64,000 nt of DNA. It comes from Ricinus communis (Eukaryota > Streptophyta > Magnoliopsida > Malpighiales > Euphorbiaceae). The position numbers were made by a program, and so were the translations under genes. The notes below the pieces were generated by a model. That model made no database searches. It saw nothing but the letters and a program-made list of their open reading frames with translations, and was not told the origin of the DNA. Shown here in pieces: positions 47,924 to 59,819 of the stretch. The stretch lies in assembly GCF_019578655.1 (NCBI RefSeq), contig NC_063258.1:5005283-5069282 (forward strand), in the 5' to 3' direction. Each line of letters starts with the position of its first letter. Position 1 is the first letter of the stretch.

Positions 47924-49065
47924 AAAGGCAGCTGGTAACTGGTAGCTGATAGCTGATAACTGATGGCCAATAAATTAAACCGTTTGATATAATTTTATTA
48001 GCGGTTGCCGTTAGTATGTTAAATGACTATTGAATGTATAATTTATCGTTAAATATATTTTATCTTATAAATATTATATTTAATAACACAAATCAATAAA
48101 ATAACTTATAATAATTAAAAAATTTGTAGTTGATTTTTTTAACTCAATTGTATTTATTATTAAAAATATTTATAAAAGTTATTTTAAAAATAAAAATAAA
48201 AATTTAAATCCTAATAATAAAAATTCTAATTTCAAATACCATAATTTTAAATATTATAATTATTTAGCTATTAAAAAATTTATTTTAAAATATAAAAATT
48301 TAATTATATGATATCAATTTAAAGTAAGTTATTGTTAATAAGTCTTAATAAGGATAATAATGCCCAAATAAATAAAAATCAAATCAACAGCTGATAAAAA
48401 AAAGTTCTAAATAGAGCTGGTACAATCAACAGCTGATTGAGACTAAATCAGCTATTAACTGCTGTTTCTTAAATCTTTACCAAACGTTTTAATATAGTTG
48501 TTCAGTAAGAAACAACTATTAGCTGCATCTAGACTTATTCATGGGTCGGGCCTGACTTGATTTTGGACAAGCCCGAGCCCGCCCAGGCCTGAAAATTTTT
48601 TAATATCTCTGAGCCCAAGCCCGAGTCCGAAATTTTTTGAAAAGCCCGGCCCGGCCAATTATTAAACCTGTCCCAAATTGCAGTTACATTTAGATTTAGG
48701 GTTTTGTTTTGTTTAATATATTATTAATAACAATAAAATTATAAATAGAAATAATAAGTAGCTAAGTGGTATATAACACTTAATTATAAGTTGAAGGTCA
48801 TAGGTTTGAGTGCTAGGTATGATATTTCTTTTTTTTCCAACTAAACTAGACATCGGGCTGGGTCGGGCCGGGCCGGACTTGGATTTTTATATAAATCCCA
48901 AGCCCTGCCCGAGGAGTACGGGCTTTTTGTGGATTCGGGCCGGCCGGGCTTGTACACAAAAATTATTGTCCAAGCCCAGCCCGAAGAGTGCGAGCCTGGG
49001 CAGGCCGGGCGAGTACCCAGGCCCATGAACAGGTCTACCTGCATCAAACTTCTGAACTAAACACC
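47924..49065 (-). mobile_element. Candidate MITE related to the array unit, split by a nested hAT-type MITE
   Basis: Read on the - strand, this begins GGTGTTTAGTTC, then TAGTTGTTTCTTACTGAA, CAACTATATTAAA, AACTTACTTTAAATTGAT, AAATAATTATAATATTTAAA, AATACAATTGAGTTAA and ends with CAGTTATCAGCTATCAGC. The same landmarks, in the same order, run through the middle of each tandem unit at 23.8-29.2 kb, so both derive from one repeat family. GCTGATAGCTGATAACTGAT-rich ends occur in common plant MITEs. Insertion of 48530-49037 splits it. The outer boundaries are approximate and I could not confirm a target duplication. Confidence 0.55.
48530..49037. mobile_element. GC-rich hAT-type MITE, 508 bp, nested
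   Basis: The left end TAGACTTATTCATGGGTCGG and the reverse complement of the right end, TAGACCTGTTCATGGGCCTG, form imperfect TIRs. Flanks are GCTGCATC (48522-48529) and CCTGCATC (49038-49045), an 8-bp target duplication with one mismatch, as expected for hAT elements. The outer parts are rich in GGGC/GCCC (for example GGGTCGGGCCGGGCCGG), a sharp contrast with the AT-rich surroundings. The middle is AT-rich and carries a tRNA/SINE-like stretch. No transposase. Open frames on both strands here are composition artefacts. Confidence 0.8.
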
Positions 49066-49526
49066 ATCTAAGTCATGTACTATTTAAAATATATTAAAGT
49101 AATAACTAAAAAAATTATATTTTCAAAAATATATCATTTTTAGAATAAGGAGTAATTTTATAAAATTAATTTTAATTATAATATAATTTTATTACAAAAA
49201 GAATTCAATAAATAATATTTGAAAGGTTTGAAACTAAAAATGGCAAAAGATTCATTGGATATACAACAATAATATATAAAATACATCTTCTTAATTACAA
49301 AGTATATTCATATAAAACCAGAGAGTGTAGGATTGAATTCTCTAATCTACTAATAAACAATATGGCTTTGATTTTGTCAAAATATTAAATTTAGTATGAG
49401 GCTCAAAAATTGACATATAAAAGGTAAAAATAGAAATTTTATTTACTTGTTTGGTGATCAAAGAGTTAAATTATCCTGATAATGATGTTTTTATATATTA
49501 ATATATTTTAATTTAAACAAGAAGTG
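49066..49526. other. AT-rich spacer
   Basis: No coding or repeat structure was recognised. Confidence 0.5.
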
Positions 49527-49531
49527 GGAAT

Positions 49532-49790
49532 TGAAGAGAATTGAGCCATAAAAAAATAATACTATAAGAAAGAAAGAAGAAAAACAAAGTTAGTCAAATA
49601 TATAAGACTTGTTTTTGGAATGAATTATTAACAAGGTGAAGCCTCCGTTATATATACATGAAGGAGCCTTGCATTCTACTACATTTCCAATGTAGTAAAA
49701 AAATAACAAAAAAATCTCAAATCTCCAATTTTCCATTGTGGGATTTGAGTAAAAAAACAACAACCTATTAATTAATAATGATTCTTAACA
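49532..49790 (-). repeat. 3' LTR of the deleted copia element
   Basis: 259 bp. By eye it differs from the other LTR by scattered substitutions plus a ~12-bp indel near its AACAACC/AACAATACATTAAATCC end. Confidence 0.9.
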
Positions 49791-49828
49791 CTCATTATTA
49801 ATTTCCTCCTTGATATGCTTTCTTGAAA

Positions 49829-50150
49829 TCATGCCAAGTAGTTTCTAAACTTTTCTAACTTTATATTATTGAGTCCTTTAGTGAAAATATCAGTCAATTG
49901 ATCTTCTATCTTTACCTGTAACACTTTGATTTCTCCAAGCAATACTTTTTCTCTAATAAAATGATACTGCACCTCCACATGCTTTGTCCTTGCATGAAAT
50001 ACTAGATTTTCAACCAAACTGATAGCTGATTGATTATCGCAATATATTAGTACTGCATAATCTACTGGCTGAAGTAGATTCTCCATCAACAGCACTAACC
50101 AAGTACTTCCTTATGCTGCCATTGTCGCTGCACGATACTCAGCTTCTGTT
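49829..50150 (-). pseudogene. copia RNase H fragment after the deletion junction
   Basis: Read on the - strand: TEAEYRAATMAA, then a stop, then AVLIYCDNQSAISLVENLV, HARTKHVEVQYHFIRE and EDQLTDIFTKGL. This is the C-terminal half of copia RNase H. It lacks its N-terminal half and the preceding reverse transcriptase. Confidence 0.88.
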
Positions 50151-51575
50151 GTTTACATGTCCCAGCCGTGCATGCCACAAATCAGTTGTTTCATTATTCC
50201 TTGTCTTTTCCACATATGCCTCCTTTGTCAGCATAACATACATGGAATCTATCTTTTGTCCCTTCATAATTGGTGTGTCAACTATTTTGACTTGTTGACA
50301 AACCTTGACATCTCTAGGGCCAAACACAACAAACTTCCCACTATCAGTTAATTGTGAGACTGATAAAAGATTCTTCTTCATCCCAGTAACTCGACAAACA
50401 TCTTCCAGCTGCACTTGCTTCTGATTTAGACAGGAATCAATCATCGTATCACCAATATGAGTGATTGGTAGTCGCGAGTCATTTGCAGTCACCACAACTC
50501 GCCTGCCTTTGTTTTCTGAAATATTACAGGGTTTATCCATATCTCCTGTCATATGACCGGAACACCCAGAATCAAAGATCCAGTTTCTCTCATAATCAAT
50601 TCTATGAGAACTCGAAGCACTAGAGGCTTGCTCCTCTTTTTCTTCTACTGTGGTAGCCATGAGGCTAAGCACAACCACAAATTCTGAACTGGAAGATTCC
50701 TCAAACTGCATTGTCTCAAAATTCACAAACAATGCCTCAGCATCCCATTCAGGTTCTGCCTGGTTATAGTTGCTCACTATTGCTGCATTACTTTCTACTG
50801 TCTTCTTCTTCGACCAGCAATCTCTTGCGTAATGTCCCTTTTTGCCACAATTGAAACATTCGTCATTCGGATGTCTGAAATTTCTAGACTGACTGTTATT
50901 TTGGTGCTGCTTATATTGACCTCCCCCATATTGGGTATTCCCTCGAGTCTTTCCTTTGTTCTGACCATGAAATTGATTTCTCCTTTTGTTGGTGTAGAGT
51001 GCCACCTCCTCAGAATTTAAGGATACTCCAGCCATTTATTTTGCTAGAGTTTCTTGTCTCCTCAATAGAAGGTTGTGTGGGCCAACCTTGAATTGCAGCC
51101 ATAAATCCTCTGTACTCTGGTCGCAATCCGTGTGTGATAATCCGTCTCATCCTGTTATTGACAATTTTGGATGCCTCATCTAACTCAGCAATCTCTCTAT
51201 AGATGGATTTCACCTTTGTAAAATACTGACTAATTGTCATATCTCGTTGTGAGACTGACATTAGTTCATTTTCTAACAACTGTAGCCTTACATCATTCTT
51301 CTTTGCAAATCGTGAAGCAAAACAATCCCAAACTTCCTTTGGTGTAGAAGCTTCTCTGATATGCTCCATCATCTCTTCTTCAATAGTGGTTTTAATGGCA
51401 AACATAGCTTTGCTAACTTTAATTTTCCACTTTCTGATATTACCAGCTTCATCTTCTGGTGGTGATGTAGTCTTGGTCCCGGTAACAACCTCCCAGAGGT
51501 CTTGACCTTGCAAGTATGACTCCATGCAGGTCTTCCACATGCTATAATTATAATTATTCAATTTTCTATAACACC
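50139..51575 (-). pseudogene. copia gag-protease with integrase finger start, frameshifted
   Basis: The upstream frame (51561-51010) is gag: YSMWKTCMESYLQGQDLWEV, then KEVWDCFASRF and the LRPEY region. The next frame (51035-50139) continues with MAGVSLNSEEVALYTNKRRN, a complete CCHC knuckle (CFNCGKKGHYARDC), the protease motif FDSGCSGHMTG with catalytic Asp intact, and the integrase pre-domain LWHARLGHVN. The two frames are separated by a small deletion/frameshift after QPSIEE and a TAA just before the second ATG. The protein stops at the deletion junction near 50150. Confidence 0.88.
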
Positions 51576-51807
51576 AACATTACTTGAATCTGCTATCGTG
51601 ATTTGGTTTCAGCAGCCCCGCATCTCACCAAATAATTCCGGTTCCAAACCGATGAACTCACAGTTCCAAACTGTGCACGAGCAGAATCTCCCCCGTACAA
51701 CTGCTTTGTACGTTAATAAACAGGACCCTTGATAGACTAGTTGTAGTACCAAAATTCTTTTATGATGTGGAAGTTCAGATAGAGCTGCAACTTGCTCTAA
51801 TACCAAT

Positions 51808-52081
51808 TGAAGAGAATTGAGCCCATAAAAAATAATACTATAAGAAAGAAAGAAAAAAAACAAATTAGTCAAATACATAAGACTTATTTTTGGAATGAAT
51901 TATTAACAAGATGAGGCCTCCATTATACATACATGGAGGAGCCTTGCATTCTACTACATTTCCAATGTGGTAAAAAAATAATAAAAAAAATCTAAAATCT
52001 CCAATTTTTCAATCTGAGATTTGAGTAAAAGAAAAAAACAACAATACATTAAATCCTATTAATTAATAATGATTCTTAACA
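51808..52081 (-). repeat. 5' LTR of the deleted copia element
   Basis: 274 bp. It ends two bases from the primer-binding site. Confidence 0.9.
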
Positions 52082-52086
52082 GGAAT

Positions 52087-53536
52087 TCCATTTGGGGCTT
52101 CTTTAACTCCTAAATTACATTTTAATGTCTTCGAAATTTTTTTGTTAACTTTGCTTCCTTTTTGGTTTGTTAGTCTATTGATTTTTAAAACATTCTTTGA
52201 AGTCCTCAAAGTGTTAATTTTATTTTTTATTTGTATCCTTCATTTTTATTAGTTTTTCTTATTAATTCTTACTATTTTTTTATTTTCATTCTTAGTTTCT
52301 ATTAAAATCTTGTTTGCTCTGACTGATAAAATTATTTAGAGTTAGCCGTGATAAAATATAGTTATATAATGTCTAATGACCAAATCCAAACGAGACTTGT
52401 TTAGTTAATTGTTTAAAAATTTCTAATTTGAGTTCCAATATATTTATTAAATAGATTTTCTGATCCAACCCATTTAATATATTAACTTTTAAAAGTATAT
52501 TTTTTATTATAATATATATTTTTTAATTTAATGTATGTTTTTTGTGTTTATTCTTATCATATATGCATGTCAATATATTAACATGAATAATTATATATAT
52601 CATTTCGAGTTTAAACGACCTGAATAGGTCAATCTATTCAGACCTAATTTTCTAATGTGTCATAAATAAAATTTGTTCAATGACCCAAACATATTTATTT
52701 AAATCCAAACCGATTTTTAAACTTCATAACGTATTATATTTCAGTCGTATCAAAACCGTATTAATAAATAATAAAATTTCTAAACCTAGCCGAGAGACCA
52801 TTCTTGCAGTTGACGCCTTTATGAATATTAAACATTTAAGTAGATGGACTTGAAACAAACAATAAAAACTTGACCCTTTTTATACAATTTTGAAGTGATC
52901 AAAAGGCAAATCCATTATTCTCTGCCTTGAATCAATGGATAGGTTTGAATTGGTAAAACTAATCAAGAATATTTCTATATTTTCCTCTTCCTTTTCTTTT
53001 GTTTCTTTCTTGAGAATATATTATTCATCAAAATAATATTAAGAAACGGACTAAATTTTAAACTACCATAATTACAATAATATTTTAATAAATTTTATAT
53101 AATAGATCAAATTTATATAAAATATTTTAATATATATTATATAATATAAATTAATATAAAAATTTATAATTTTTATTTAATAAATAAATATATAAAAATA
53201 TTAAAAAAAATCACCGTAGAACGAACATGTGAAGGCATGAAAATCATCGGCTTTTTTTCTTGAAAACTTTGGTGGCTTTTCGCATCCGCGGCTTGGCGGA
53301 AAATTTCCATCCCGTCTTTGTCAATAGAGTCGCCCACTTCACTTTTTGTAAAATCTAACATATATATGTAATTTTTATTATATATACTTCATTTCAGAAA
53401 CTTTCAAACCGTACGAAAATTTTATAATATTTTTTATATCTAAATAAATAAATAAGTATTATAAGTATTTTATATTTAAATATTAAATAATTGACATATA
53501 ATTAATTATTTATCTACTATTCAATGCATGGGTAAA
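52087..53536. other. AT-rich intergenic DNA
   Basis: No gene was recognised. The short - strand open frame at 53173-53361 has no recognisable domain. A slightly GC-richer island at about 53210-53350 is not explained. Confidence 0.5.
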
Positions 53537-53545
53537 AATATATTT

Positions 53546-54314
53546 AAAGTAATTACTATTTATCTCCTGTATTTTTTCATATTATGCTAGTTAGTGTTTA
53601 AAAAATATATTTTTTCATTCTTTTATTTTGTAATTTTAAACTAAAAATCATTTCCATTAAAACTTACGTTAGAAAATCGTTAATTAGGTTTTATTTTATA
53701 CTATTTGCCTCTTGATTTTTTATGTAATATATAAATTGCTTTCTATATTTTATTTATTGCATTAATTTTTTTTTTGTATTTTGAAAGTCAATGTAAATAA
53801 GGATCTAAATTGATACAAGAAATATAATTTGATTTTCAAACTTCTAATCAAAATTACAGTTCTACTATAATAAAATTATTAATAATAATATTATCTATTT
53901 TATTTTAACAAAAATAAAGTTAAATTATATGAACTTTTAATATTTTGATCAATATAAATATTTTTAGATATTTAAATTTTATTAGAATTTGATTATGCTA
54001 AAGATTAGAGTAATTAAAGAATATTAATTAATTATTTTTATACAAACACTAAAATTAATTTTTGTATAAAAATTAGACAATGTAGTTTTAGTATAATAGA
54101 TAAACTATAAGGGACAATTTGTATATTACATCAAAGATCAAGATGCAAATAGTATAAAAATAAACCTAGTTAACGGTTGTTTAACAGAAATTCTGACAAA
54201 ATGAGTTTTTAGTATAAAAAGATAAAATAAAAGGATGAAAAAATATATTTTTTAAATGTCATGAAGTAACTAGTATAATACGGACAAATATATGTAGTAA
54301 ATTATAATTACCTC
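53546..54314. mobile_element. Long-TIR non-autonomous element 1 (Mutator-like candidate, 769 bp)
   Basis: The first ~250 bp (from AAAGTAATTACTATTTATCT) match the reverse complement of the last ~250 bp. Shared landmarks are AAAAAATATATTTTTTCAT, TTTATACTATTTGC and TCTTGAT followed by TAATATA. The flanks carry the 9-bp direct repeat AATATATTT (53537-53545 and 54315-54323). Long TIRs plus a 9-bp duplication suggest a Mutator-like (MULE) MITE. There is no coding capacity. Confidence 0.7.
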
Positions 54315-54372
54315 AATATATTTTTACTATTGACGTCAAAATAAAATTTTAGTGTTTTTAGAGAAAGTTTTA

Positions 54373-55245
54373 GAGGTAATTACAATACATATTTATATTA
54401 TATTGTTTATTCATTAATATTTAAAAATATATTATATTATTTTTATTCTATAATTTTATATTAAAAATCTATTGTTAGAATTTTTATTATTAATTATTAA
54501 CTATATTTAGTTTTATACTATTTGCCTTTTGATTTTTATGTAACATATAAGTTATTCTTTATGTTTTATTTATTATATTAAAATTCTCTTGTATTTTGAA
54601 AGTCAATCCAATTAAATGACTAAATTATAAAAATATATAATTTAATTCTCAAACTTTTTATTAAAGTTACAATTATAGTGTAATAAAATTAATAAGAAGA
54701 ATAGTATCTAATTTACTTTGATATTTAAAATTAAATTATACAAATTTTTAACATTTTGATAAACATAAATACTTTTAAAATGTTTAAATTTTATTAACAT
54801 TTAATTGTGGCAGAAATTAGAGCAAGTAGAAGAATACTAGTTAATCATTTTTGAAAAAACACTAAGATTTTAATTTTTGTTAAAAATAAAATTTTACCTT
54901 AATTTGATTTAAAAATAAATCTAGATGAATTTGATACTTAATAATAAGCTTAATGATTAGTTAATTTTTTTTATCAATTTAGTCTTTTATCTATCTTAAT
55001 TTTGAATGAAAGAAATAATAGTTAGATATATTAAAAGATAATGGAGTTTTAGTGTAATAAAAAATGCTATAAAAGAAAACTCTTTTATTATACCAAAATT
55101 TAGGTCAAATTTAGTTAACAATTGTTTAATAAAAATTTTGATAAAAAAATAAAAATAAAAAATAAAAAATATAAATTCTTAAATATTAAAAAATAATTAA
55201 TATAATATAAAAAAATATAGAAAGTAGAGCGAATAGTAATTACCT
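54373..55245. mobile_element. Long-TIR non-autonomous element 2 (same family, 873 bp)
   Basis: Starts GAGGTAATTACAATACAT and ends AGTAATTACCT, with extended, more diverged TIRs. It is flanked by AAGTTTTA (54365-54372 and 55246-55253), an 8-bp match that may be a worn 9-bp duplication. Internal landmarks TTATACTATTTGCC, TTGTATTTTGAAAGTCAAT and AGTTAACAATTG are shared with element 1, only 58 bp away. Confidence 0.65.
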
Positions 55246-55253
55246 AAGTTTTA

Positions 55254-58200
55254 ATCGCACACTAGGAGTACACTTCGGGGTTGTATTCAGTAACAATATA
55301 TAAAATTATAAAAGTACACAAAAATTCACCATCTCAGTCAGCAAAATCTATTTATATTGTTCAAAAACTTCTTTTTTACTTGGATTAAATATTATCTATT
55401 TCATAGAATAGATTGTTTTGTCGGAGTCTCGGGTGTTGTTTCGGAGAATAGGGTGAAAACGGGCTAGCCCAACTGAACCGGATCTGTCCTGTGATTTTGA
55501 GATTCATCTAATATATAAGTTAATATTTGTACCTCTTTATTCTATTAAATTAATATATCTAACTATTATTCCTATGTATTTAAGTGTTAGTTTAAGAATT
55601 AAATTAATAATTTAAAATTATAATTTAATTTTTAAATTTATTATGAAATATTAAATTTGTTCAAGATTAATTTTATTAATTTGACTAAAAAAATTAATTT
55701 TAGATAAATTTAATACTTTATAATAAATTTAAGATAAAATAATAATTTTAAATACTAATTTAATCTTTTAACTAACACAGAAAAAAATAATTTTTTTTTT
55801 ATTAAAACTCAAATGAATACAAATGTAATAACAAAAATATATAAATTAACTTACATATTAGATCAAATTTCAAGAGGTAAATAGTATTTTAATCTTTTTT
55901 ATAGTTTTGGAGTAAGGGTGTAGTTCATACTTTTTACTAGGAATAAGGTCTGACTATTGATTTTATTGTTTGGATTTAATTTAGTTCTTTTTTAAATTTA
56001 TGGATATTTTAGCTTAAATCTTTACATATTTAATTTAAATTAGCTATATTTTTATTTATAAAAATGAGAGAGTGAGTTACACACTCTCTAGAAAGACAGT
56101 GGATACAATAAAATAAAAAATATTAATCTTTTATATGAAATTAAATTATTTTAATTAAAATATATATATTAATATTTAAATAAAATACAATAAAAAATAA
56201 ATATTTAAATAAAACACAATAGAAAATAAATCTTACTACTTCTTAATATTTTTACTGTTTATTTCTTATTAATAACAGTGAAAGAGATAGTTACGGTGGT
56301 GATAGTGCTGAAGACATATGAAGTAAGAGTGGTTTGAGCTAGATTAACGCTGGTAATAACTATTTATTGCTTAATTATATTAATTGTACTAAAGTTATAA
56401 AATAATTTTATTATTATAAATTTTTTTTTATTTTTTTATTTTTAAGAGATCGTTAGTCATTTTCTTTTTTTTTGTAAGATGGAATTAATTTGAGTCGACT
56501 ATATAAAAATTTCAATTAAAAAATTATAAATTTAAAAAATAACTAAATTAAACCCGAAAAAGTTAGTAGAAAAACTAACTTTTATTCCATCTTACTATTC
56601 TCAGGCTCTATGTGTAGGTAGTATCTTTCGTTTTCAAATTTATTTAAAAAGATATTATAATTTATGAAAGAAAAAGGTCAATAACTTTATGTCTTACAAG
56701 TTAATTGATTAATATAATATATTATTGACAGATTAATTACTATATATCTTTACATAGAAAAAGGTTAGTCCTTTTGAGTTTCTGGAGCTTATAGCTATTT
56801 TTATTGTCACACATTAAGTTTCTAATAATAAAAACATGTATTGAAATATGAACTTAAATTGAAGCCTTACTTCCCCTCCTCTTGCTGAGCAGGAAATATT
56901 AATAGGTTGCACTCATGAATATTTCCAAGTTTTAGAAGCCATTTGACACAAATGGGATTACCCACAAAAGGTAAGAGAGTGGGTAAAAAGGATTCCTATT
57001 TAAAATTTCAATCTTAGTCACATTTATCAAACACAATGAGAATAATTTTCTCTGAGACTCTGAAGTTAGTTAGGAATTAAAATATCATTTAGATGAGACT
57101 GTAAGGATTTTTTTTTAATTTAATTGAAATCTCAAACTCAAATATTAAATATGTAATTATATTAGAATTCCTGAAATAGTATTCTTCCATTTAAAATGGT
57201 AATTGCCCGATACAATTTATATTAACTTTAGATACATGTACATTAAAAATATATTATTTAAAATTCAAGTAATAACAAAAATAGAAAAAATAAAAGTAAT
57301 TTAATAGTTTATGAAATTTAAATACGCAATTGATTATGAATATTTTATATTTTTATAATGAGATATGAGTGATATAAATTTAATAATTTTAAATTATTAA
57401 ATATGCGTTAATTATTCAAAATACTCTTATATATTCATTTTATTAATTACATTATCTAAAATTAAATGTCAATGGCACATTTCATATCCATAAATTATAA
57501 AAGAGTTAGTTTAATAATTCATCATATGATATGAAGCTTCATTTAAAAAAAATTATAAGCAAAAATTTCTGGAATATTAAAATAAATTCTTATAAAATCA
57601 TAATTTCTTTTATTTTACTAAAAACCAAACATCTTCTAACATGTCTAATTTTTCTAAAACGCAAGCTTTAAAAATATAAAAATTGACTAAATTAAATTCT
57701 TCTTACATTATAAACTTTTTAAACACTAATACATTAGGCTATATTTGACATGATATAATGAAGCATGTAATGGAATCAGTATTAAATATTGTATTTTATT
57801 ATTTTATTTGATTATTAATTTTTTTTTGATGTAATGTAATAATAAATATTAATATAATCTATTATCCTTAATTTGATGTTATGCTCAATATACATAAAAT
57901 TTATGTAATCATGATTAATTATAATATATATATTTTACCAATATAATTTTAATACCTCCAATCACTACTCACCATCATCATTTGGCGAACGGTGACTGAA
58001 TTCTAGCAATCAACAATCGAATTCCGATAATTGACGATCAAATTCCGGTGATCGGTGACTGGATTCTGAAAACTAGTAATACTTTTAGAAAATAATAATT
58101 TTAATATTATTTTTAAATAATTTATTTTAATATCTTATATATATACTAATTATTTTAAATAAATTAAATATTAAAATTATAATTATAATTACTTCACATT

Positions 58201-58363
58201 ACATATATTAATAACATTATATTCCATTACTTTCTATTACACATTATGATAAACTTAGTATTATCACTTACAAAAATTACAAATAAAAGAATAATAAAAA
58301 CAATAGTCCAAAATCAGTCTGAGGGTATGTATATGTATCTTAGATTGAGCAATTAAGAGCAAA

Positions 58364-58365
<2 letters not shown>
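55254..58365. other. AT-rich intergenic DNA
   Basis: No gene or RNA was recognised. Around 57960-58080 the short unit ATTC(C)GATAATTGACGATCAA-like sequence repeats loosely (AATTCTAGCAATCAACAATC, then AATTCCGGTGATCGGTGACT). Confidence 0.5.

Positions 58366-58394
<29 letters not shown>
58366..58394. repeat. (AAG)n microsatellite
   Basis: About ten AAG units in the predicted 3' UTR of the U-box gene. Confidence 0.9.
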
Positions 58395-58396
<2 letters not shown>

Positions 58397-58422
58397 TTAA
58401 ACCTTTCCTAAGCTATCTCTCT

Positions 58423-59733
58423 TCAAAATGAACGCTTGAGATTCTTGAAATCAACAGACTCAATGCACTCCAATTCACTTCTGTAAGGATTCATTAGCTT
58501 CAAAAGCTCAGTTGCTTTCTCTTTTGTCTCATTACCACAGCCAACTTGTAACAGTAATACCAGCTTTTGGAAAGCACCAACCTGAAGTGCTTCGACCAAA
58601 ACTTTCTCTTTCCTTCCATATTTATTAAGCTTCCAAATGGCTGAAACTGAATACTGCGTTGCCAGTTCTGAAACTCGCAAGATTTTCTTCACCAAGACTG
58701 GCCATGTTAGGGCATTGCTATAAGCCTCTTCTCTCCCTTCTTCACAGTCGCAAAGTTTATCAAGAACACCTAAAGCTCCCTCGCATATGCTCCTCTCTGA
58801 GCCGATGATGATTCCTATGATTAAAGGAACCAAACCCATTTTCGCAAATGTGGATTTGATGTTTCCACCAGAAGAATGGGAAGAAAGAAGATGGAAAATT
58901 ACTACAAGGGAAGCTTTGGTTATCTTAGGACATACCGGGTCTTTTATGAACTTAAATAGCAGTTCATGCACTTCTTCAAATGATGCTAGTGCTTCTGCAT
59001 GCTGTTCATCAGAAGAAAGAAGCTCTTTCAGTGCGATGATTGAATTCTGTTTGGATGACAGATCTCCATGTTCCAAGAACCGTACCATGGTACATAATGA
59101 ATCTGGTGAGCTCAGATATATTTGGGATTCTGAATCTGACATAGGAAGCATCATCGGAGCAATTGCTGATAATATTTCCTCAAGAACACTATCATTTCTT
59201 CTGGAAGAATCCCTGGAGAAGGCACTAAATGCTGCAGCCAACACTCCACTTGCTCCATTTGCTACAATGCAACGTCTATTACGCTCACTTTCACTGCTCC
59301 ATCTCTTAATTTTCTGCACCAATTCTACGCATCCGTACTGATCCAAACGCTTAGTTGAAGCATCCAGACAGGAAAGAGTCTCAGACACCTGAATTGGGGA
59401 GACAGGAACTCTTGGTGTTGGAATACGTTCGACGCCATATCTCCTGTGCTCCACACACCACTCTTGGATCATTGCCCTGAGAGTATGATTGGGTATCTGA
59501 TCAAAACTCCTGAGCACTAGACCTGTAACAGGACATGTGAAATTTCCAGCTTCAAGCCATGCCTCTATGCTTTCTCGATCATAAGTTATCCCAGATGACA
59601 AAGTGACTGGATCTTTCATAAGATCTAGAGATATTGGGCAAAGATAATGATTGGGAATTACAAGCTCCATATTCGAGCTGGCTTGCGGCTTCTTGCCAGC
59701 AGCACTTCTGTTCCTCCGCCAACCAAAAACCAT
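58423..59733 (-). CDS. U-box E3 ubiquitin ligase with ARM repeats, PUB20/21-like (436 aa, intronless)
   Basis: A plant U-box protein predicted to transfer ubiquitin from an E2 enzyme to target proteins; relatives act in defence and stress signalling. The start ATG is at 59733. The N-terminus is basic (MVFGWRRNRSAAGKK), as in PUB20/21 proteins. The U-box spans about residues 26-98, with the diagnostic LCPISLDLMKDPVTLSSGIT, YDRESIEAWL, CPVT and PNHTLRAMIQEWC. The rest (about 105-430) is leucine-rich helical sequence made of degenerate armadillo repeats, for example VRFLEHGDLSSKQNSIIALK and SICEGALGVLDKLCDCEEGR. The single-exon structure and length fit this PUB subgroup. A W-box core lies upstream. 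Assignment to PUB21 rather than a close paralogue is from memory. Confidence 0.95.
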   Translation of the reverse strand: MVFGWRRNRSAAGKKPQASSNMELVIPNHYLCPISLDLMKDPVTLSSGITYDRESIEAWLEAGNFTCPVTGLVLRSFDQIPNHTLRAMIQEWCVEHRRYGVERIPTPRVPVSPIQVSETLSCLDASTKRLDQYGCVELVQKIKRWSSESERNRRCIVANGASGVLAAAFSAFSRDSSRRNDSVLEEILSAIAPMMLPMSDSESQIYLSSPDSLCTMVRFLEHGDLSSKQNSIIALKELLSSDEQHAEALASFEEVHELLFKFIKDPVCPKITKASLVVIFHLLSSHSSGGNIKSTFAKMGLVPLIIGIIIGSERSICEGALGVLDKLCDCEEGREEAYSNALTWPVLVKKILRVSELATQYSVSAIWKLNKYGRKEKVLVEALQVGAFQKLVLLLQVGCGNETKEKATELLKLMNPYRSELECIESVDFKNLKRSF

Positions 59734-59812
59734 TTCAGCAACGAACTCAGGAAGAATTTATGAGTCTGTATCGATCAACTGTAATATGTATGTGTTTGTT
59801 GGTATCTACCAA

Positions 59813-59819
<7 letters not shown>

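Larger units (their letters stand above)
49532..52081 (-). mobile_element. Internally deleted Ty1/copia retrotransposon (2.55 kb)
   Basis: LTRs at 51808-52081 (5' in the element's direction) and 49532-49790 (3') read TGTTAAGAATC...TCTTCA on the - strand. The element is flanked by GGAAT on both sides (49527-49531 and 52082-52086). The - strand sequence after the 5' LTR, TTGGTATTAGAGCAAG, is a Met-tRNA-type primer site, and AAGGAGGAAA near 49800-49810 is the likely polypurine tract. Inside are gag, the zinc knuckle, protease and the integrase finger start, joined directly to the RNase H end. The integrase core and all of the reverse transcriptase are missing, so any movement would need enzymes from a relative. 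Confidence 0.93.

Noticed and set aside
48745..48825. A true tRNA gene
   Set aside because: No convincing acceptor stem or anticodon loop; kept only as a possible tRNA-derived trace.
48810..49047. Overlapping open frames on + and - strands with Gly/Pro/Arg-rich peptides
   Set aside because: Explained by the GGGC/GCCC-rich end of the hAT MITE.
58787..59341. 184-codon + strand frame inside the U-box gene
   Set aside because: Antisense shadow of the U-box/ARM coding sequence.
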